A DNA stretch of 64,000 bases from Rhizobium sullae (GCF_025200715.1 NZ_CP104143.1:992001-1056000); one strand, 5' to 3'; counted from the stretch's first letter, positions 33,702 to 42,594 are shown. Notes: a model not told the origin generated them from the letters alone. Numbers and translations: made by a program.

Positions 33702-35072
33702 ATGAGCAACAGCTACACTCTCGACGATCTCAAGCAGGACGTGGCCGAAGGGCGCATCGATACGGTTCTCGCATGCCAGGTGGACATGCAGGGCCGCCTG
33801 ATGGGCAAACGCTTCCAGGCGGAATATTTCGTCGAAAGCGCCTGGAAGGAAACCCATAGCTGCAATTATCTCGTCGCCACCGACATGGAGATGGAAACCG
33901 TCTCCGGTTACAAGGCGACGAGCTGGGAGAAGGGTTACGGCGACTATACGATGAAGCCGGACCTTTCGACGCTGCGCCGCATTCCCTGGCTCGAAGGCAC
34001 GGCGCTCGTCCTTTGCGACTTGCTCGATCATCACACGCACGAAGAAGTGGCCCATTCGCCGCGGGCAATCCTGAAGAAGCAGGTGAAGCGCCTCGAAGAC
34101 ATGGGCATGAAGGCCTTCATGGCCTCCGAGCTGGAATTCTTCCTTTTCGACCAGACCTACGAAGCCGCGCATGCCGCCGGCTACCGCAATCTCAAGCTCG
34201 CCAGCGCCTACAACGAGGATTACCACATCTTCCAGACGACCAAGGAAGAGGAGGTGATGCGGGCGATCCGCACCGGCCTGCAGGGCGCCGGCATTCCGGT
34301 CGAGAATTCCAAGGGCGAGGCTTCGGCGGGACAGGAAGAAATCAACGTCCGCTACGCCGACGCGCTGACGATGGCCGACCGCCACGCCATCATCAAGAAC
34401 GGCTGCAAGGAGATTGCCTGGTCGAAGGGCAAGGCGATCACGTTCCTCGCCAAATGGAGCTATACGTCGGCTGGCAGTTCTTCGCACATTCACCAGTCGC
34501 TCTGGAGCGCCGACGGCAAGACGCCGTTGTTCTTCGACGAGGCGGGTACATACGGCATGTCGCCGCTGATGCGGAACTATGTGGCGGGCCTTCTCGCCCA
34601 CGCGAGCGAAATCACCTATTTCCTGGCGCCCTATATCAATTCCTACAAGCGCTTCATGGCCGGTACCTTCGCACCCACCAAGGCAATCTGGAGCAAGGAC
34701 AACCGCACGGCCGGCTACCGCCTATGCGGCGACGACACCAAGGCGATCCGCATCGAATGCCGCGTCGGCGGTTCGGACCTCAATCCCTATCTCGCTTTCG
34801 CAGCACTGCTTGCGGCTGGCATCGACGGGATTGAAAACAGGCTCGAACTCGAAGCGCCATTCGTTGGCGATGCCTATGGCGCGCGCGATATCCGCGAGAT
34901 TCCACACACGCTTCGTGCTGCAGCAGTCGCCATGACGGAATCGAAGATGCTGCGCGAGGCTTTCGGCGACGACGTCATCGATCATTACACGCGCGCTGCC
35001 GAATGGGAGCAGGAGGAGTACGATCGCCGCGTGACGGATTGGGAAGTGGCGAGAGGCTTTGAAAGGGCGTGA
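33702..35072 (+). CDS. Glutamine synthetase family protein, gamma-glutamylamine-synthetase-like
   Basis: A 456-residue ligase of the glutamine synthetase fold. Metal and ATP residues are in MASELEFFLFD, EASAGQEEINVRYADALTMADRH, SSHIHQSLW, YKRFMAGTFAPTKAIW and RIECRVGGSDLNPYLAFAALLAAGIDG. The context with an APC permease and aldehyde dehydrogenase is that of PuuA-type enzymes, which join glutamate to an amine at the gamma-carboxyl using ATP. True GlnA is less likely because of this operon. ATG at 33702 chosen; a poor AG-rich site precedes it. Confidence 0.82.
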   Translation: MSNSYTLDDLKQDVAEGRIDTVLACQVDMQGRLMGKRFQAEYFVESAWKETHSCNYLVATDMEMETVSGYKATSWEKGYGDYTMKPDLSTLRRIPWLEGTALVLCDLLDHHTHEEVAHSPRAILKKQVKRLEDMGMKAFMASELEFFLFDQTYEAAHAAGYRNLKLASAYNEDYHIFQTTKEEEVMRAIRTGLQGAGIPVENSKGEASAGQEEINVRYADALTMADRHAIIKNGCKEIAWSKGKAITFLAKWSYTSAGSSSHIHQSLWSADGKTPLFFDEAGTYGMSPLMRNYVAGLLAHASEITYFLAPYINSYKRFMAGTFAPTKAIWSKDNRTAGYRLCGDDTKAIRIECRVGGSDLNPYLAFAALLAAGIDGIENRLELEAPFVGDAYGARDIREIPHTLRAAAVAMTESKMLREAFGDDVIDHYTRAAEWEQEEYDRRVTDWEVARGFERA

Positions 35073-35146
35073 TGTCGCGATTCGTGTTGTCGAAATTGCC
35101 ATGAATTGCGATATTTGTTGAGATTTTCGCATAAGTGGGGGCGACG

Positions 35147-35290
35147 ATGCTGAAGTTTGAAATCGATACTGATTGGTTTATCGAGCAGCTTAGCAAGCAG
35201 GCGATGAGCTAAGGTGATCTGGCACGTGCTCTCAGACCCGACGAGAGCGCCGTATCGCGCCTTTTGAAGGATGAACGCAGGATGACTCGG
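35147..35290 (+). pseudogene. XRE-type HTH regulator remnant with nonsense codon
   Basis: MLKFEIDTDWFIEQLSKQAMS is followed by TAA at 35210-35212, then in the same frame GDLARALRPDESAVSRLLKDERRMT. Together they make a typical XRE helix-turn-helix (MSQGDLA expected), so the TAA replaces a CAA Gln codon. Homology ends near 35290. It precedes a PIN remnant, so a regulator/toxin pair has decayed here. Confidence 0.55.
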
Positions 35291-35301
35291 AGGCGAAGGT
35301 C

Positions 35302-35487
35302 ATGGAGCAGCAGGTTGCCGCCGATATCTTCATCGCGTCCTCCTTCCCTCCGCAGTCTCTGCATAAGGATCCGATCGACCGTATCATTATTGCCACTGGA
35401 CGCGAGCACGACCTGACCATCATGACCCGCGATAGAGCGATCCTCGCCTATGGCGCCGCCGGCCATGTGAAATCCCTGGCCTGTTAG
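35302..35487 (+). pseudogene. PIN-domain toxin C-terminal remnant
   Basis: KDPIDRIIIATGREHDLTIMTRDRAILAYGAAGHVKSLAC is the last third of a VapC-like PIN domain: DPxDR and TRDxxIL acidic motifs are intact, but the N-terminal DTN and central Glu parts are absent. It runs to a TAG at 35485. Not functional alone. It lies 18 bases before the aldehyde dehydrogenase start. Confidence 0.6.
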
Positions 35488-35505
35488 AACTGGAGTTAGA
35501 AGAGA

Positions 35506-36891
35506 ATGCCAATGATCCAATGCATTTCGCCGGTCGACGGATCGGTTTACGCGGAGCGCCCGGCGCTCTCGCTGGAGGCGGCAAAGGAAGCTGTCGTCCA
35601 CGCCCGTAAGGCGCAGAAGGCCTGGGCGAAACGGCCGCTGGAAGAGCGCGTGCAGCTCGTGCTCAAGGGTGTAGCGCGGCTCAACGAAATGTCGGATGTT
35701 GTCGTGCCGGAGCTCGCCTGGCAAATGGGTCGGCCTGTCAAGTATGGCGGTGAGTATCGCGGCTTCAACGAACGCTCCAACTATGTCGCTTCGATCGCCG
35801 CCGATGCGCTGGCGCCCTTGGTGGTCGAGGACAGCGCGAGTTTCGAACGTCGCATCGAGCGTGAAGCGCATGGCGTCGTCTTCGTCATTGCCCCCTGGAA
35901 CTATCCCTATATGACGGCGATCAACACGATCGCTCCGGCGCTGATGGCCGGTAATGCCGTTGTGCTGAAGCATGCATCGCAGACGCTGCTTGTCGGTGAG
36001 CGGCTGGTTCAGGCGTTTGTCGAGGCAGGTGTCCCAGAGGATGTCTTCCAGAATGTGTTCCTCGATCACGAAACGACCTCGGCGCTGATTGCCGCAGGTA
36101 GCTTCAATTTCATCAACTTCACCGGTTCGGTCGAAGGCGGGCGTTCGATGGAGCGGGCCGCAGCCGGCACCTTTACGGGCCTCGGCCTCGAACTTGGCGG
36201 CAAGGATCCGGGCTACGTCATGGAAGACGCCGATCTCGATGCGGCCGTCGATACGCTGATGGATGGCGCGACCTATAATTCAGGCCAATGCTGCTGCGGC
36301 ATCGAGCGTATCTATGTGCACGAGTCGCTCTTTGACAGTTTCGTCGAAAAATCGGTCGCCTGGGTTTCCAATTATAAACTCGGCAATCCGCTCGATCCGG
36401 AGACTTCGCTTGGGCCGATGGCGAACAAGCGCTTCGCCAAGGTTGTGCGCGAGCAGATCGCGGATGCGGTCTCGAAAGGCGCCAAGGCGCTGGTCGATCC
36501 GAAGCTCTTCCCGGCCGATGACGGCGGCGCCTATCTCGCACCGCAGATCCTCGTCGATGTCGATCACTCGATGGCCTTCATGCGCGAGGAAACCTTTGGT
36601 CCGGCCGCCGGCATCATGAAGGTCAAGAACGACGAGGAAGCGATCGCGCTGATGAACGACAGCCAGTACGGGCTGACGGCGTCGCTCTGGACGAAGGATC
36701 CGGAGCGGGCAGGGCGGCTCGGCCGCGAAATCGAAACCGGCACCGTCTTCATGAACCGTGCCGACTATCTCGATCCGGCGCTTTGCTGGACCGGCGTCAA
36801 GGAAACCGGTCGCGGCGGCTCGCTCTCGATCATCGGCTTCCACAACCTGACGCGTCCGAAATCCTATCACCTGAAGAAAGTCACAGCATGA
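35506..36891 (+). CDS. Aldehyde dehydrogenase family protein
   Basis: A 461-residue NAD(P)-dependent dehydrogenase. WNYPYMTAINTIAPALMAGNAVVLKHA is the cofactor region, FTGSVEGGRSMERAAAGTF follows, LGLELGGKDPGYV carries the general-base Glu229, and NSGQCCCGIERIYVHE the nucleophilic Cys (262-264). REETFGPAAGIMKV is the later signature. It would oxidise the aldehyde made from the alcohol or amine substrate of this cluster. Its TGA overlaps the start of the next gene (ATGA). Confidence 0.9.
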   Translation: MPMIQCISPVDGSVYAERPALSLEAAKEAVVHARKAQKAWAKRPLEERVQLVLKGVARLNEMSDVVVPELAWQMGRPVKYGGEYRGFNERSNYVASIAADALAPLVVEDSASFERRIEREAHGVVFVIAPWNYPYMTAINTIAPALMAGNAVVLKHASQTLLVGERLVQAFVEAGVPEDVFQNVFLDHETTSALIAAGSFNFINFTGSVEGGRSMERAAAGTFTGLGLELGGKDPGYVMEDADLDAAVDTLMDGATYNSGQCCCGIERIYVHESLFDSFVEKSVAWVSNYKLGNPLDPETSLGPMANKRFAKVVREQIADAVSKGAKALVDPKLFPADDGGAYLAPQILVDVDHSMAFMREETFGPAAGIMKVKNDEEAIALMNDSQYGLTASLWTKDPERAGRLGREIETGTVFMNRADYLDPALCWTGVKETGRGGSLSIIGFHNLTRPKSYHLKKVTA

Positions 36892-38042
36892 GCAGCAGCA
36901 ACATCACCGCCAACTGGAGCTATCCGACCGCCGTCAAGCTGGGGCGGGGCCGCATCAACGAACTGGCGGAGGCCTGCAAGAGCCTCGGTATGAAAAAGCC
37001 GCTGTTGGTCACCGATCGCGGCCTGGCTTCGATGGCGATCACCAAGAATGCGCTCGACATTTTGGAAGACGCCGGCCTCGGCCGGGCGATCTTCGCCGAC
37101 GTCGATCCGAACCCGAACGAGAAGAACCTTGCCGACGGCGTGAAGGCCTTCAAGGATGGTGGCCACGACGGCGTCGTCGCCTTCGGCGGCGGTTCGGGCC
37201 TTGATCTCGGCAAGTGCGTCGCCTTCATGGCCGGCCAGACGCGCCCTGTCTGGGATTTCGAGGATATCGGCGACTGGTGGACGCGTGCGAGCGTCGAAGG
37301 CATTGCGCCGATTGTTGCGGTGCCGACGACGGCCGGCACCGGTTCGGAAGTCGGCCGCGCGAGCGTCATCACCAATTCCGCCACGCATGTGAAGAAGATC
37401 ATCTTCCATCCGAAGTTCCTGCCGGGCGTCGTCATCTCCGATCCGGAACTGACGGTCGGCATGCCGAAGATCATCACCGCCGGCACCGGCATGGATGCTT
37501 TTGCGCATTGCCTGGAAGCCTATTCCTCGCCCTTCTACCACCCGATGTCGGCCGGCATCGCGCTGGAAGGCATGCGCCTCGTCAAGGAATTCCTGCCGCG
37601 TGCCTATAAGGAAGGAACCGACCTCGAAGCCCGCGCCAACATGATGGCGGCAGCCGCCATGGGCGCTGTCGCCTTCCAGAAGGGCCTCGGCGCCATCCAT
37701 GCGCTGTCACATCCGATCGGCGCTGTCTACAACACGCATCACGGCATGACGAATGCCGTGGTGATGCCGGCCGTCCTGCGCTTCAACCGCGCCGCCATCG
37801 AAGAGAAGATCGCACGCGCCGCGGCCTATCTCGGCATTTCCGGCGGCTTCGACGGCTTCTACGACTATGTCCTGAAACTTCGGGGCGAGCTCGGGGTTCC
37901 GGAGAATCTTTCGGCGATGGGAATCGCACCGGATAGGATCGATGAGCTCTCGGCGATGGCAATCGAAGACCCAAGCGCGGGGGGTAATCCCGTCCCGATG
38001 ACGCTCGAAAATACCAAGACGCTTTTCAAAGACTGCTTCTGA
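36888..38042 (+). CDS. Iron-containing alcohol dehydrogenase
   Basis: A 384-residue group III (Fe-dependent) alcohol dehydrogenase. GGGSGLDLGKCVAFMAG is the NAD-binding motif; VPTTAGTGSEVGRASVI and TAGTGMDAFAHCLEAYSSPFYHPM carry the metal-binding Asp/His, with HALSHPIGAVYNTHHGMTNAVVMP the other histidines. It oxidises an alcohol to an aldehyde for the dehydrogenase encoded just upstream, with which it overlaps by 4 bases. Start at 36888 chosen for this overlap. A strong terminator follows. Confidence 0.92.
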   Translation: MSSSNITANWSYPTAVKLGRGRINELAEACKSLGMKKPLLVTDRGLASMAITKNALDILEDAGLGRAIFADVDPNPNEKNLADGVKAFKDGGHDGVVAFGGGSGLDLGKCVAFMAGQTRPVWDFEDIGDWWTRASVEGIAPIVAVPTTAGTGSEVGRASVITNSATHVKKIIFHPKFLPGVVISDPELTVGMPKIITAGTGMDAFAHCLEAYSSPFYHPMSAGIALEGMRLVKEFLPRAYKEGTDLEARANMMAAAAMGAVAFQKGLGAIHALSHPIGAVYNTHHGMTNAVVMPAVLRFNRAAIEEKIARAAAYLGISGGFDGFYDYVLKLRGELGVPENLSAMGIAPDRIDELSAMAIEDPSAGGNPVPMTLENTKTLFKDCF

Positions 38043-38067
38043 TCACATAAGGCGGACCGTCAAGCTG

Positions 38068-38100
38068 GCCCGGAAAGTCCAAGCTTTCCGGGCTTTTTTC
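38068..38100 (+). terminator. Rho-independent terminator after the iron-ADH gene
   Basis: GCCCGGAAAG (38068-38077) pairs with CTTTCCGGGC (38084-38093) over 10 bp, with a 6-base loop and a run of six T. It lies 26 bases after the stop and closes the amidohydrolase-to-ADH run. Confidence 0.85.
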
Positions 38101-38268
38101 ATTTTCCGGCATCCCAACTTTTAGGGATGTGAAAAATGCGGACTGCAATTTCGGCGCGTTTGTTTGGATTTTGTTAACCATCATCGGAAAGGATACGTTA
38201 ACCGCACGATGAACCCGAAAGTGCGCAAAAGAGCGATATCCGGCTCGCGACGTCTTCGAGGAACGAAT

Positions 38269-38982
38269 ATGGCAGTCATCACATTTGCAAACACCAAGGG
38301 CGGGGCCGGCAAGACCACGGCCGTTCTCCTGCTCGCGACGGAACTTGCCCGCAAAGGCTATCGGATCACCATCCTTGATGCCGATCCGCAGCACTGGATT
38401 TCCCGCTGGCATGACATTTCCGGCCATGTCCCGAATATTGAGGTCATCGACTTCGTGACCTGTGCATCGCTTCCGCAGCACATCAGCGAAAACAAACAGT
38501 CCACCGACTACTTCATCATCGACCTGCCGGGTGCTCGCAATCCGCTGCTGGCCACCGCCGTCGGTCTTTCCGACCACGTCCTGATCCCCATCCAGGGCTG
38601 CGCCATGGATGCACGCGGCGGGGCGCAGGTCCTGGAACTGCTGCAGTATCTGGATGAGAAGGCGGGCATCAAGATCGGCCATTCGGTGGTGCTTACCCGC
38701 GTCAATTCCATGGTGACCACTCGGGCACTGCAACTTGTCAAGACACTGCTCAACGAGCGGAACGTTCCGGTTCTCGATACCGCTATCATCGAGCGGGCCG
38801 CGTTTCGTGACATCTTCGATTGCGGCGGCACGCTGTATGATATGGACCCGGCGCGGGTCTCTAATCTCGACAAGGCCCGCGAGAATGCACTCTGTCTTGC
38901 TGAAGAGATGATGCGCAAGGTGCCAATGAACCTTCCAGCTTCCGCCCGCATAACCGGCCCGCTGATCCGCAGCGCTGCCTGA
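38269..38982 (+). CDS. ParA/MinD-like P-loop ATPase
   Basis: A 237-residue protein. The deviant Walker A ANTKGGAGKTT at residues 7-17, ILDADPQHWISRW (switch I/Walker A') and DYFIIDLPGARN (Walker B) are the ParA type. No ParB-like gene or parS-like cluster is visible beside it, so it is an orphan; such proteins can position plasmids, chromosomes or protein clusters. ATG at 38269 follows GAGGAACGAAT. Single gene after a terminator. Confidence 0.88.
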   Translation: MAVITFANTKGGAGKTTAVLLLATELARKGYRITILDADPQHWISRWHDISGHVPNIEVIDFVTCASLPQHISENKQSTDYFIIDLPGARNPLLATAVGLSDHVLIPIQGCAMDARGGAQVLELLQYLDEKAGIKIGHSVVLTRVNSMVTTRALQLVKTLLNERNVPVLDTAIIERAAFRDIFDCGGTLYDMDPARVSNLDKARENALCLAEEMMRKVPMNLPASARITGPLIRSAA

Positions 38983-39023
38983 TTTTGCCGTGAAAGGCGA
39001 GGGCGAGGCGCCCCGCCGGATGG

Positions 39024-39908
39024 TCAACGGAGGATGGTGGGCTTCAGCACTTCTTCGCACCACTGTCGGAAGCTGGTCAGGGTGGTGTTTTCGGGTGTAC
39101 GCGGCTCGGCGTTGTCGAGACCCTGGTCCTTGGCGAGGGCCATGTCGGTCATGCCTTGCGCCATAGGCTCTGACATGCCGAGCTCGATGAAGCGTGCCTT
39201 GTAGGCTTCGAATGAAATCCGCTGGAAGCGGACTGGCCTGCCCAGCACCTCCGAAATGACTTCCGCCATATCATTGAAGGACAGGTCTTCAGGGCCGAGG
39301 AGGGGAACCTCTCCGCATCCGTTCCAGGATGGGTCGAGCAGGAGCCCGGCGGCGGCGGCGGCGATGTCGCGGGTGGCGCAACTCGGCATCTTACGGTCTC
39401 CGGAGATCGGGGAGAAGAATACGCCCTGGTTCCTGATCACGCCGGCCTGGCGAAGAATGTTGTCCATGAACGAGGGCATGGTCAGCGCGCGGTAGCTCAC
39501 CCCCGTGCCGGCAATCAGATCGTCCATCGCCAGGGACGCCGTGACGTAGCCGGCCCGTCCGGCGACGCGAGTCCCGCGGCCCAGCGCAGAAACGCCGACT
39601 GCGCGCTTGACGCCCCGGCTCTTGAAGGCTTCGCAGGCCGGCTGTGTGAAGCCCACATAAGCGGCCTCGACGCTTTCTGCCCGTGGATCGGGAGGAAGCA
39701 GCCAGAATACAGCATCCGCCCCCGCAAACGCCCGAACGACGACGTCGATATCGCCGTGTGACCCTTGTATGATCTCGACCCGTTCCCGGACCTGCAAAGG
39801 CAGGCGTGATGGATCGCGGGCGATCACGCGAATGCTCTCTTCACTCTTGAGAAGGTTGTCGAGCACTTGGCTGCCGATCATGCTGGTGGGCGCGGTAATG
39901 ACGATCAT
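39024..39908 (-). CDS. NmrA/atypical SDR family NAD(P)-binding protein
   Basis: A 294-residue protein. N-terminal MIVITAPTSMIGSQVLDNLLKSEESIRVIARDPSRL is a Rossmann-type strand-loop-helix with a loosened glycine motif, as in NmrA-like proteins. GADAVFWLLPPDPRAESVEAAYVGF and VKRAVGVSALGRG follow the family. Members act as redox sensors or as quinone/isoflavone reductases. No catalytic YxxxK is evident. Neighbours give no clear pathway. Confidence 0.8.
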   Translation of the reverse strand: MIVITAPTSMIGSQVLDNLLKSEESIRVIARDPSRLPLQVRERVEIIQGSHGDIDVVVRAFAGADAVFWLLPPDPRAESVEAAYVGFTQPACEAFKSRGVKRAVGVSALGRGTRVAGRAGYVTASLAMDDLIAGTGVSYRALTMPSFMDNILRQAGVIRNQGVFFSPISGDRKMPSCATRDIAAAAAGLLLDPSWNGCGEVPLLGPEDLSFNDMAEVISEVLGRPVRFQRISFEAYKARFIELGMSEPMAQGMTDMALAKDQGLDNAEPRTPENTTLTSFRQWCEEVLKPTILR

Positions 39909-39986
39909 GTTTATCTCCGGTCCGGTATGGCGACCGCCTCTTGCAGTCGGAAATTGTAGGAATTGCGCGGGTAGTGAAGGTCGAGG

Positions 39987-40490
39987 TCAGTTTTCGACCC
40001 AGCGGCGATTGATCGCCTGGCAGGCCCAGCCCGCGAAACCGCCAATCGCCGTTGCTCCACCGAGATGCAGGAATGTCTCCGCGGACAGATCCCAGCCCGC
40101 CGCGAAGAAGGTGACCATCCCGAGAAACCAGGTCAGCATGTTGTTGACGATGCGCGTAGTTCGCAGGCCGACGATGAGGATGGCGACAAAGAACACAACC
40201 AATGGCAGGGCTAAGCCTCCCGCTATCGGGATCAATGCTCCGGTCGCGACCTCCGCGACCGCGGCCAGACCTATTCCCAGCCAAAGGCAAACCATGGCGG
40301 AAAGGCTTTCACGCAACGATGTCGGGCGAACGAACCAGGCGATGAAGCCTGCAAACATCACCCAGACTTCCAGCGCGAGGGTCGCGCTGCTCCAGGCCGC
40401 GAAAGACGCGACAACTGCCGCGATGAGCGTGAAGAGGATGAACTGTCTTGGAGTTTGACGATGGATGTTTGCGGTTTCGGTGGTACTCAC
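39987..40490 (-). CDS. DUF1097-like inner-membrane protein
   Basis: A 167-residue protein with about five hydrophobic segments: FILFTLIAAVVASFAAW, VWVMFAGFIAWFV, MVCLWLGIGLAAVAEVATG, LALPLVVFFVAILIVGL and MLTWFLGMVTFFAAG. The pattern resembles DUF1097. Start is GTG at 40490 with AGGAAGGA 7 bases before it. It is divergent from an AraC regulator that may control it. Function unknown. Confidence 0.65.
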   Translation of the reverse strand: MSTTETANIHRQTPRQFILFTLIAAVVASFAAWSSATLALEVWVMFAGFIAWFVRPTSLRESLSAMVCLWLGIGLAAVAEVATGALIPIAGGLALPLVVFFVAILIVGLRTTRIVNNMLTWFLGMVTFFAAGWDLSAETFLHLGGATAIGGFAGWACQAINRRWVEN

Positions 40491-40534
40491 GGCAGAATCC
40501 TTCCTAAGGCTGACAGCAATGAGGGTGAGCCGAA

Positions 40535-40548
40535 CCGTTCCGGAACGG
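40535..40548. promoter_or_regulatory. CCGTTCCGGAACGG palindrome between divergent genes
   Basis: A perfect 14-bp palindrome in the 231-base gap between the DUF1097-like gene and the AraC regulator. AraC proteins more often use direct repeats, so the binding protein is uncertain. Confidence 0.3.
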
Positions 40549-40721
40549 CTCCCGCGAGGTCTTGTTCTGGGCGTCGGCGGCCTGGCCAGCGCCGCGAACA
40601 AGGCGAAGTCGTCGAGGTCATGACGACGATCGCAGTCGTTATGGTGGGAACTTAGGCGGTTGCCGAAGTACGATCTATGCGTTAAAGTCTATATTACTTT
40701 CGCGATCGTCCAGGTTTCACG

Positions 40722-41696
40722 ATGGATCCGCTCTCCGATGTCCTCTCGCTGCTGAAACCGCGCAGCTATGTGTCCGCCGGCTTCGATGCGGGCGGAGACT
40801 GGTCGATCCAGTTCGCCGACCAGCACGAGCGCATCAAATGTTATGCGGTGGTCTCCGGCGGATGCTGGCTGTCGGTGGAAGATGTGTCCGATCCGGTCCG
40901 TCTGGAGGGCGGCGACTGCTTCGTGCTGCCGAGCGGCCGGCCCTTTCGCCTCGCAAGCGACTTGAGCCTGCAACCTGTCGAGGCCGGCACGATCTTTCCG
41001 CCGGCAAGGGCGGGCGGTGTCGTCTCGGTGAATGGCGGCGGGGATTTTTTTCTGGTCGGCAGCCGGTTCGCTGTCAGCGGGCAAAACGCTGGTGCGCTGC
41101 TGCGGACACTGCCTCCCATCGTGCATATCCGAAGGGATTCCGATCAGGCCGCGTTGCGCTGGTCGGTAGAGCGGATGATGCACGAACTGCGCGAGCCTCA
41201 GCCAGGTAGCTTTCTCATCGCCCAGCACCTTGCGCATATGATGCTTGTCCAGGCATTGCGGCTTCATCTGGCGGAGGAGGTAAAGGGCCGGGTCGGATGG
41301 TTCTTCGCGCTCGCCGACAAGCAGATGTGCGCGGCGATCACGGCGATGCATGCCGCTCCTGGCTACCGGTGGACGTTGCAGGAGCTTGCTCGGCGCGCCT
41401 GCATGTCCCGATCGGCCTTTGCCATGAAGTTCAAGGCAACGGTCGGAGAGACGCCTATGGACTACCTGACTCGCTGGCGCATGTTGTTGGCGGCGGACAG
41501 GCTGGCGAACTCGAACGATCCGATCTCGGCCATTGCTTTGTCACTGGGCTATGAATCCGAGAGCGCGTTCAGCACGGCCTTCAGGAGAGAGATGGGCGGT
41601 TCACCCCGGCAATACAGTTTGGAACAAAAGCACGCCTCTTCCCAAGGAGCGCCGACCGTTCTTCGCGCTGATCGACTTGAGGCCGCCACCGGCTGA
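40722..41696 (+). CDS. AraC family transcriptional regulator (cupin + HTH)
   Basis: A 324-residue regulator. The N-terminal cupin-type domain (about 10-190) includes LEGGDCFVLPSGRPFRLASD and HIRRDSDQAALRWSVERMMHEL. The C-terminal double helix-turn-helix (about 205-310) reads WTLQELARRACMSRSAFAMKFKATVGETPMDYLTRWRM and then ISAIALSLGYESESAFSTAFRREMGGSPRQY. Members often control divergent oxidoreductase or transporter genes; the DUF1097-like gene is the obvious candidate target. Confidence 0.92.
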   Translation: MDPLSDVLSLLKPRSYVSAGFDAGGDWSIQFADQHERIKCYAVVSGGCWLSVEDVSDPVRLEGGDCFVLPSGRPFRLASDLSLQPVEAGTIFPPARAGGVVSVNGGGDFFLVGSRFAVSGQNAGALLRTLPPIVHIRRDSDQAALRWSVERMMHELREPQPGSFLIAQHLAHMMLVQALRLHLAEEVKGRVGWFFALADKQMCAAITAMHAAPGYRWTLQELARRACMSRSAFAMKFKATVGETPMDYLTRWRMLLAADRLANSNDPISAIALSLGYESESAFSTAFRREMGGSPRQYSLEQKHASSQGAPTVLRADRLEAATG

Positions 41697-41791
41697 GCTT
41701 CCACAATGTGTGAATGTTGCTTGAAAGTGGATCGAAGCAACATTCTGATTTTCGATCAGGTTTCGAAAGGCGGCGGTCGATTGCGAGTTTC

Positions 41792-42475
41792 TCAGCCGGC
41801 CAGTTTCAGAATCCATGCGTCGTGGTTCTTGAGAAAGACCTTGAGGCGATCGGCATAGTCCTCCATCACTGCTTCTTTCACGCTTTGCCGGCCGGCCAGC
41901 GTCTTGCGCCATTCCGTCACGCGAGGAAGATCTTCGAATATGCCGCTCGGCGCGATCGCGTCGAATACGTCGAAATAGCGGAAGACCGGCGCGAACACCG
42001 CATCGACAAGGCTGAATGCGGGACCGGCGAAGAATGGTCTCGCGCCTAACTCAGCCTCGACACGCCTGAATTTCTCAATCAGCATCTGGCGTTTTGTCTG
42101 ATAGGTTACGGCATCCTTCGCGGTCTCGAACCCCCACAGGTCCGAGAGGATGGACGAGCCGAACTCGATCCACCCGCGGTGCCGCGCCCGCGTGAGCGGA
42201 TCGGCTGGATGGAGCGGAACGCCAGGTTGGGTTTCTTCAAGATATTCGCAGATGACGGCGCTTTCGAACAACGCTGCCTCTGTTTCATCCTCCTGCCGCA
42301 CGACCAGCAACGGCACCTTGCCAAGCGGGGAAATGGCGAGGAACCAATCGGGCTTTGCAGATAAATCGACATATCGGCGCTCGAATGGAACGCCTTTCTC
42401 AATCAACGCAATAGCGGCGCGCTGGACGTAGGGGCAGAGATGATGACTGACCAAGGTCAGCTTGTTGTCGGACAT
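41792..42475 (-). CDS. Glutathione S-transferase family protein
   Basis: A 227-residue protein. N-terminal thioredoxin-like domain with SHHLCPYVQRAAIALIEKGVPFE, where C14-P15-Y16 is the omega-type catalytic cysteine motif, then ISPLGKVPLLVV and FESAVICEYLEE (glutathione-binding Ser). The C-terminal helical domain follows from about residue 95. Probable roles are thiol transfer or deglutathionylation. It is divergent from a MarR gene, with strong palindromic operators between, suggesting control by that MarR protein. Confidence 0.9.
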   Translation of the reverse strand: MSDNKLTLVSHHLCPYVQRAAIALIEKGVPFERRYVDLSAKPDWFLAISPLGKVPLLVVRQEDETEAALFESAVICEYLEETQPGVPLHPADPLTRARHRGWIEFGSSILSDLWGFETAKDAVTYQTKRQMLIEKFRRVEAELGARPFFAGPAFSLVDAVFAPVFRYFDVFDAIAPSGIFEDLPRVTEWRKTLAGRQSVKEAVMEDYADRLKVFLKNHDAWILKLAG

Positions 42476-42594
42476 GATGAAAGCTCCTGATTAATCGGAA
42501 TCATCGGGGCGTGAAGGGCATAGCGCCAAAAGGCCGTCGCCGAGCTGAGCCACAGCAATGCCGCGCCATAGCCTGTCAGGCGGTTCTGGGTCAT
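42457..42594 (-). CDS. Possible 45-residue membrane peptide ahead of the GST gene
   Basis: MTQNRLTGYGAALLWLSSATAFWRYALHAPM and a further 14 residues, with one hydrophobic segment (AALLWLSSATAFW). GACGGAGACC lies just before the ATG, a reasonable ribosome-binding site. It overlaps the GST start by 19 bases and starts 13 bases downstream of the first MarR-type palindrome, so it would be the first gene of a regulated operon. No family recognised; it could be a chance frame. Confidence 0.3.
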   Translation of the reverse strand: MTQNRLTGYGAALLWLSSATAFWRYALHAPMIPINQELSSCPTTS

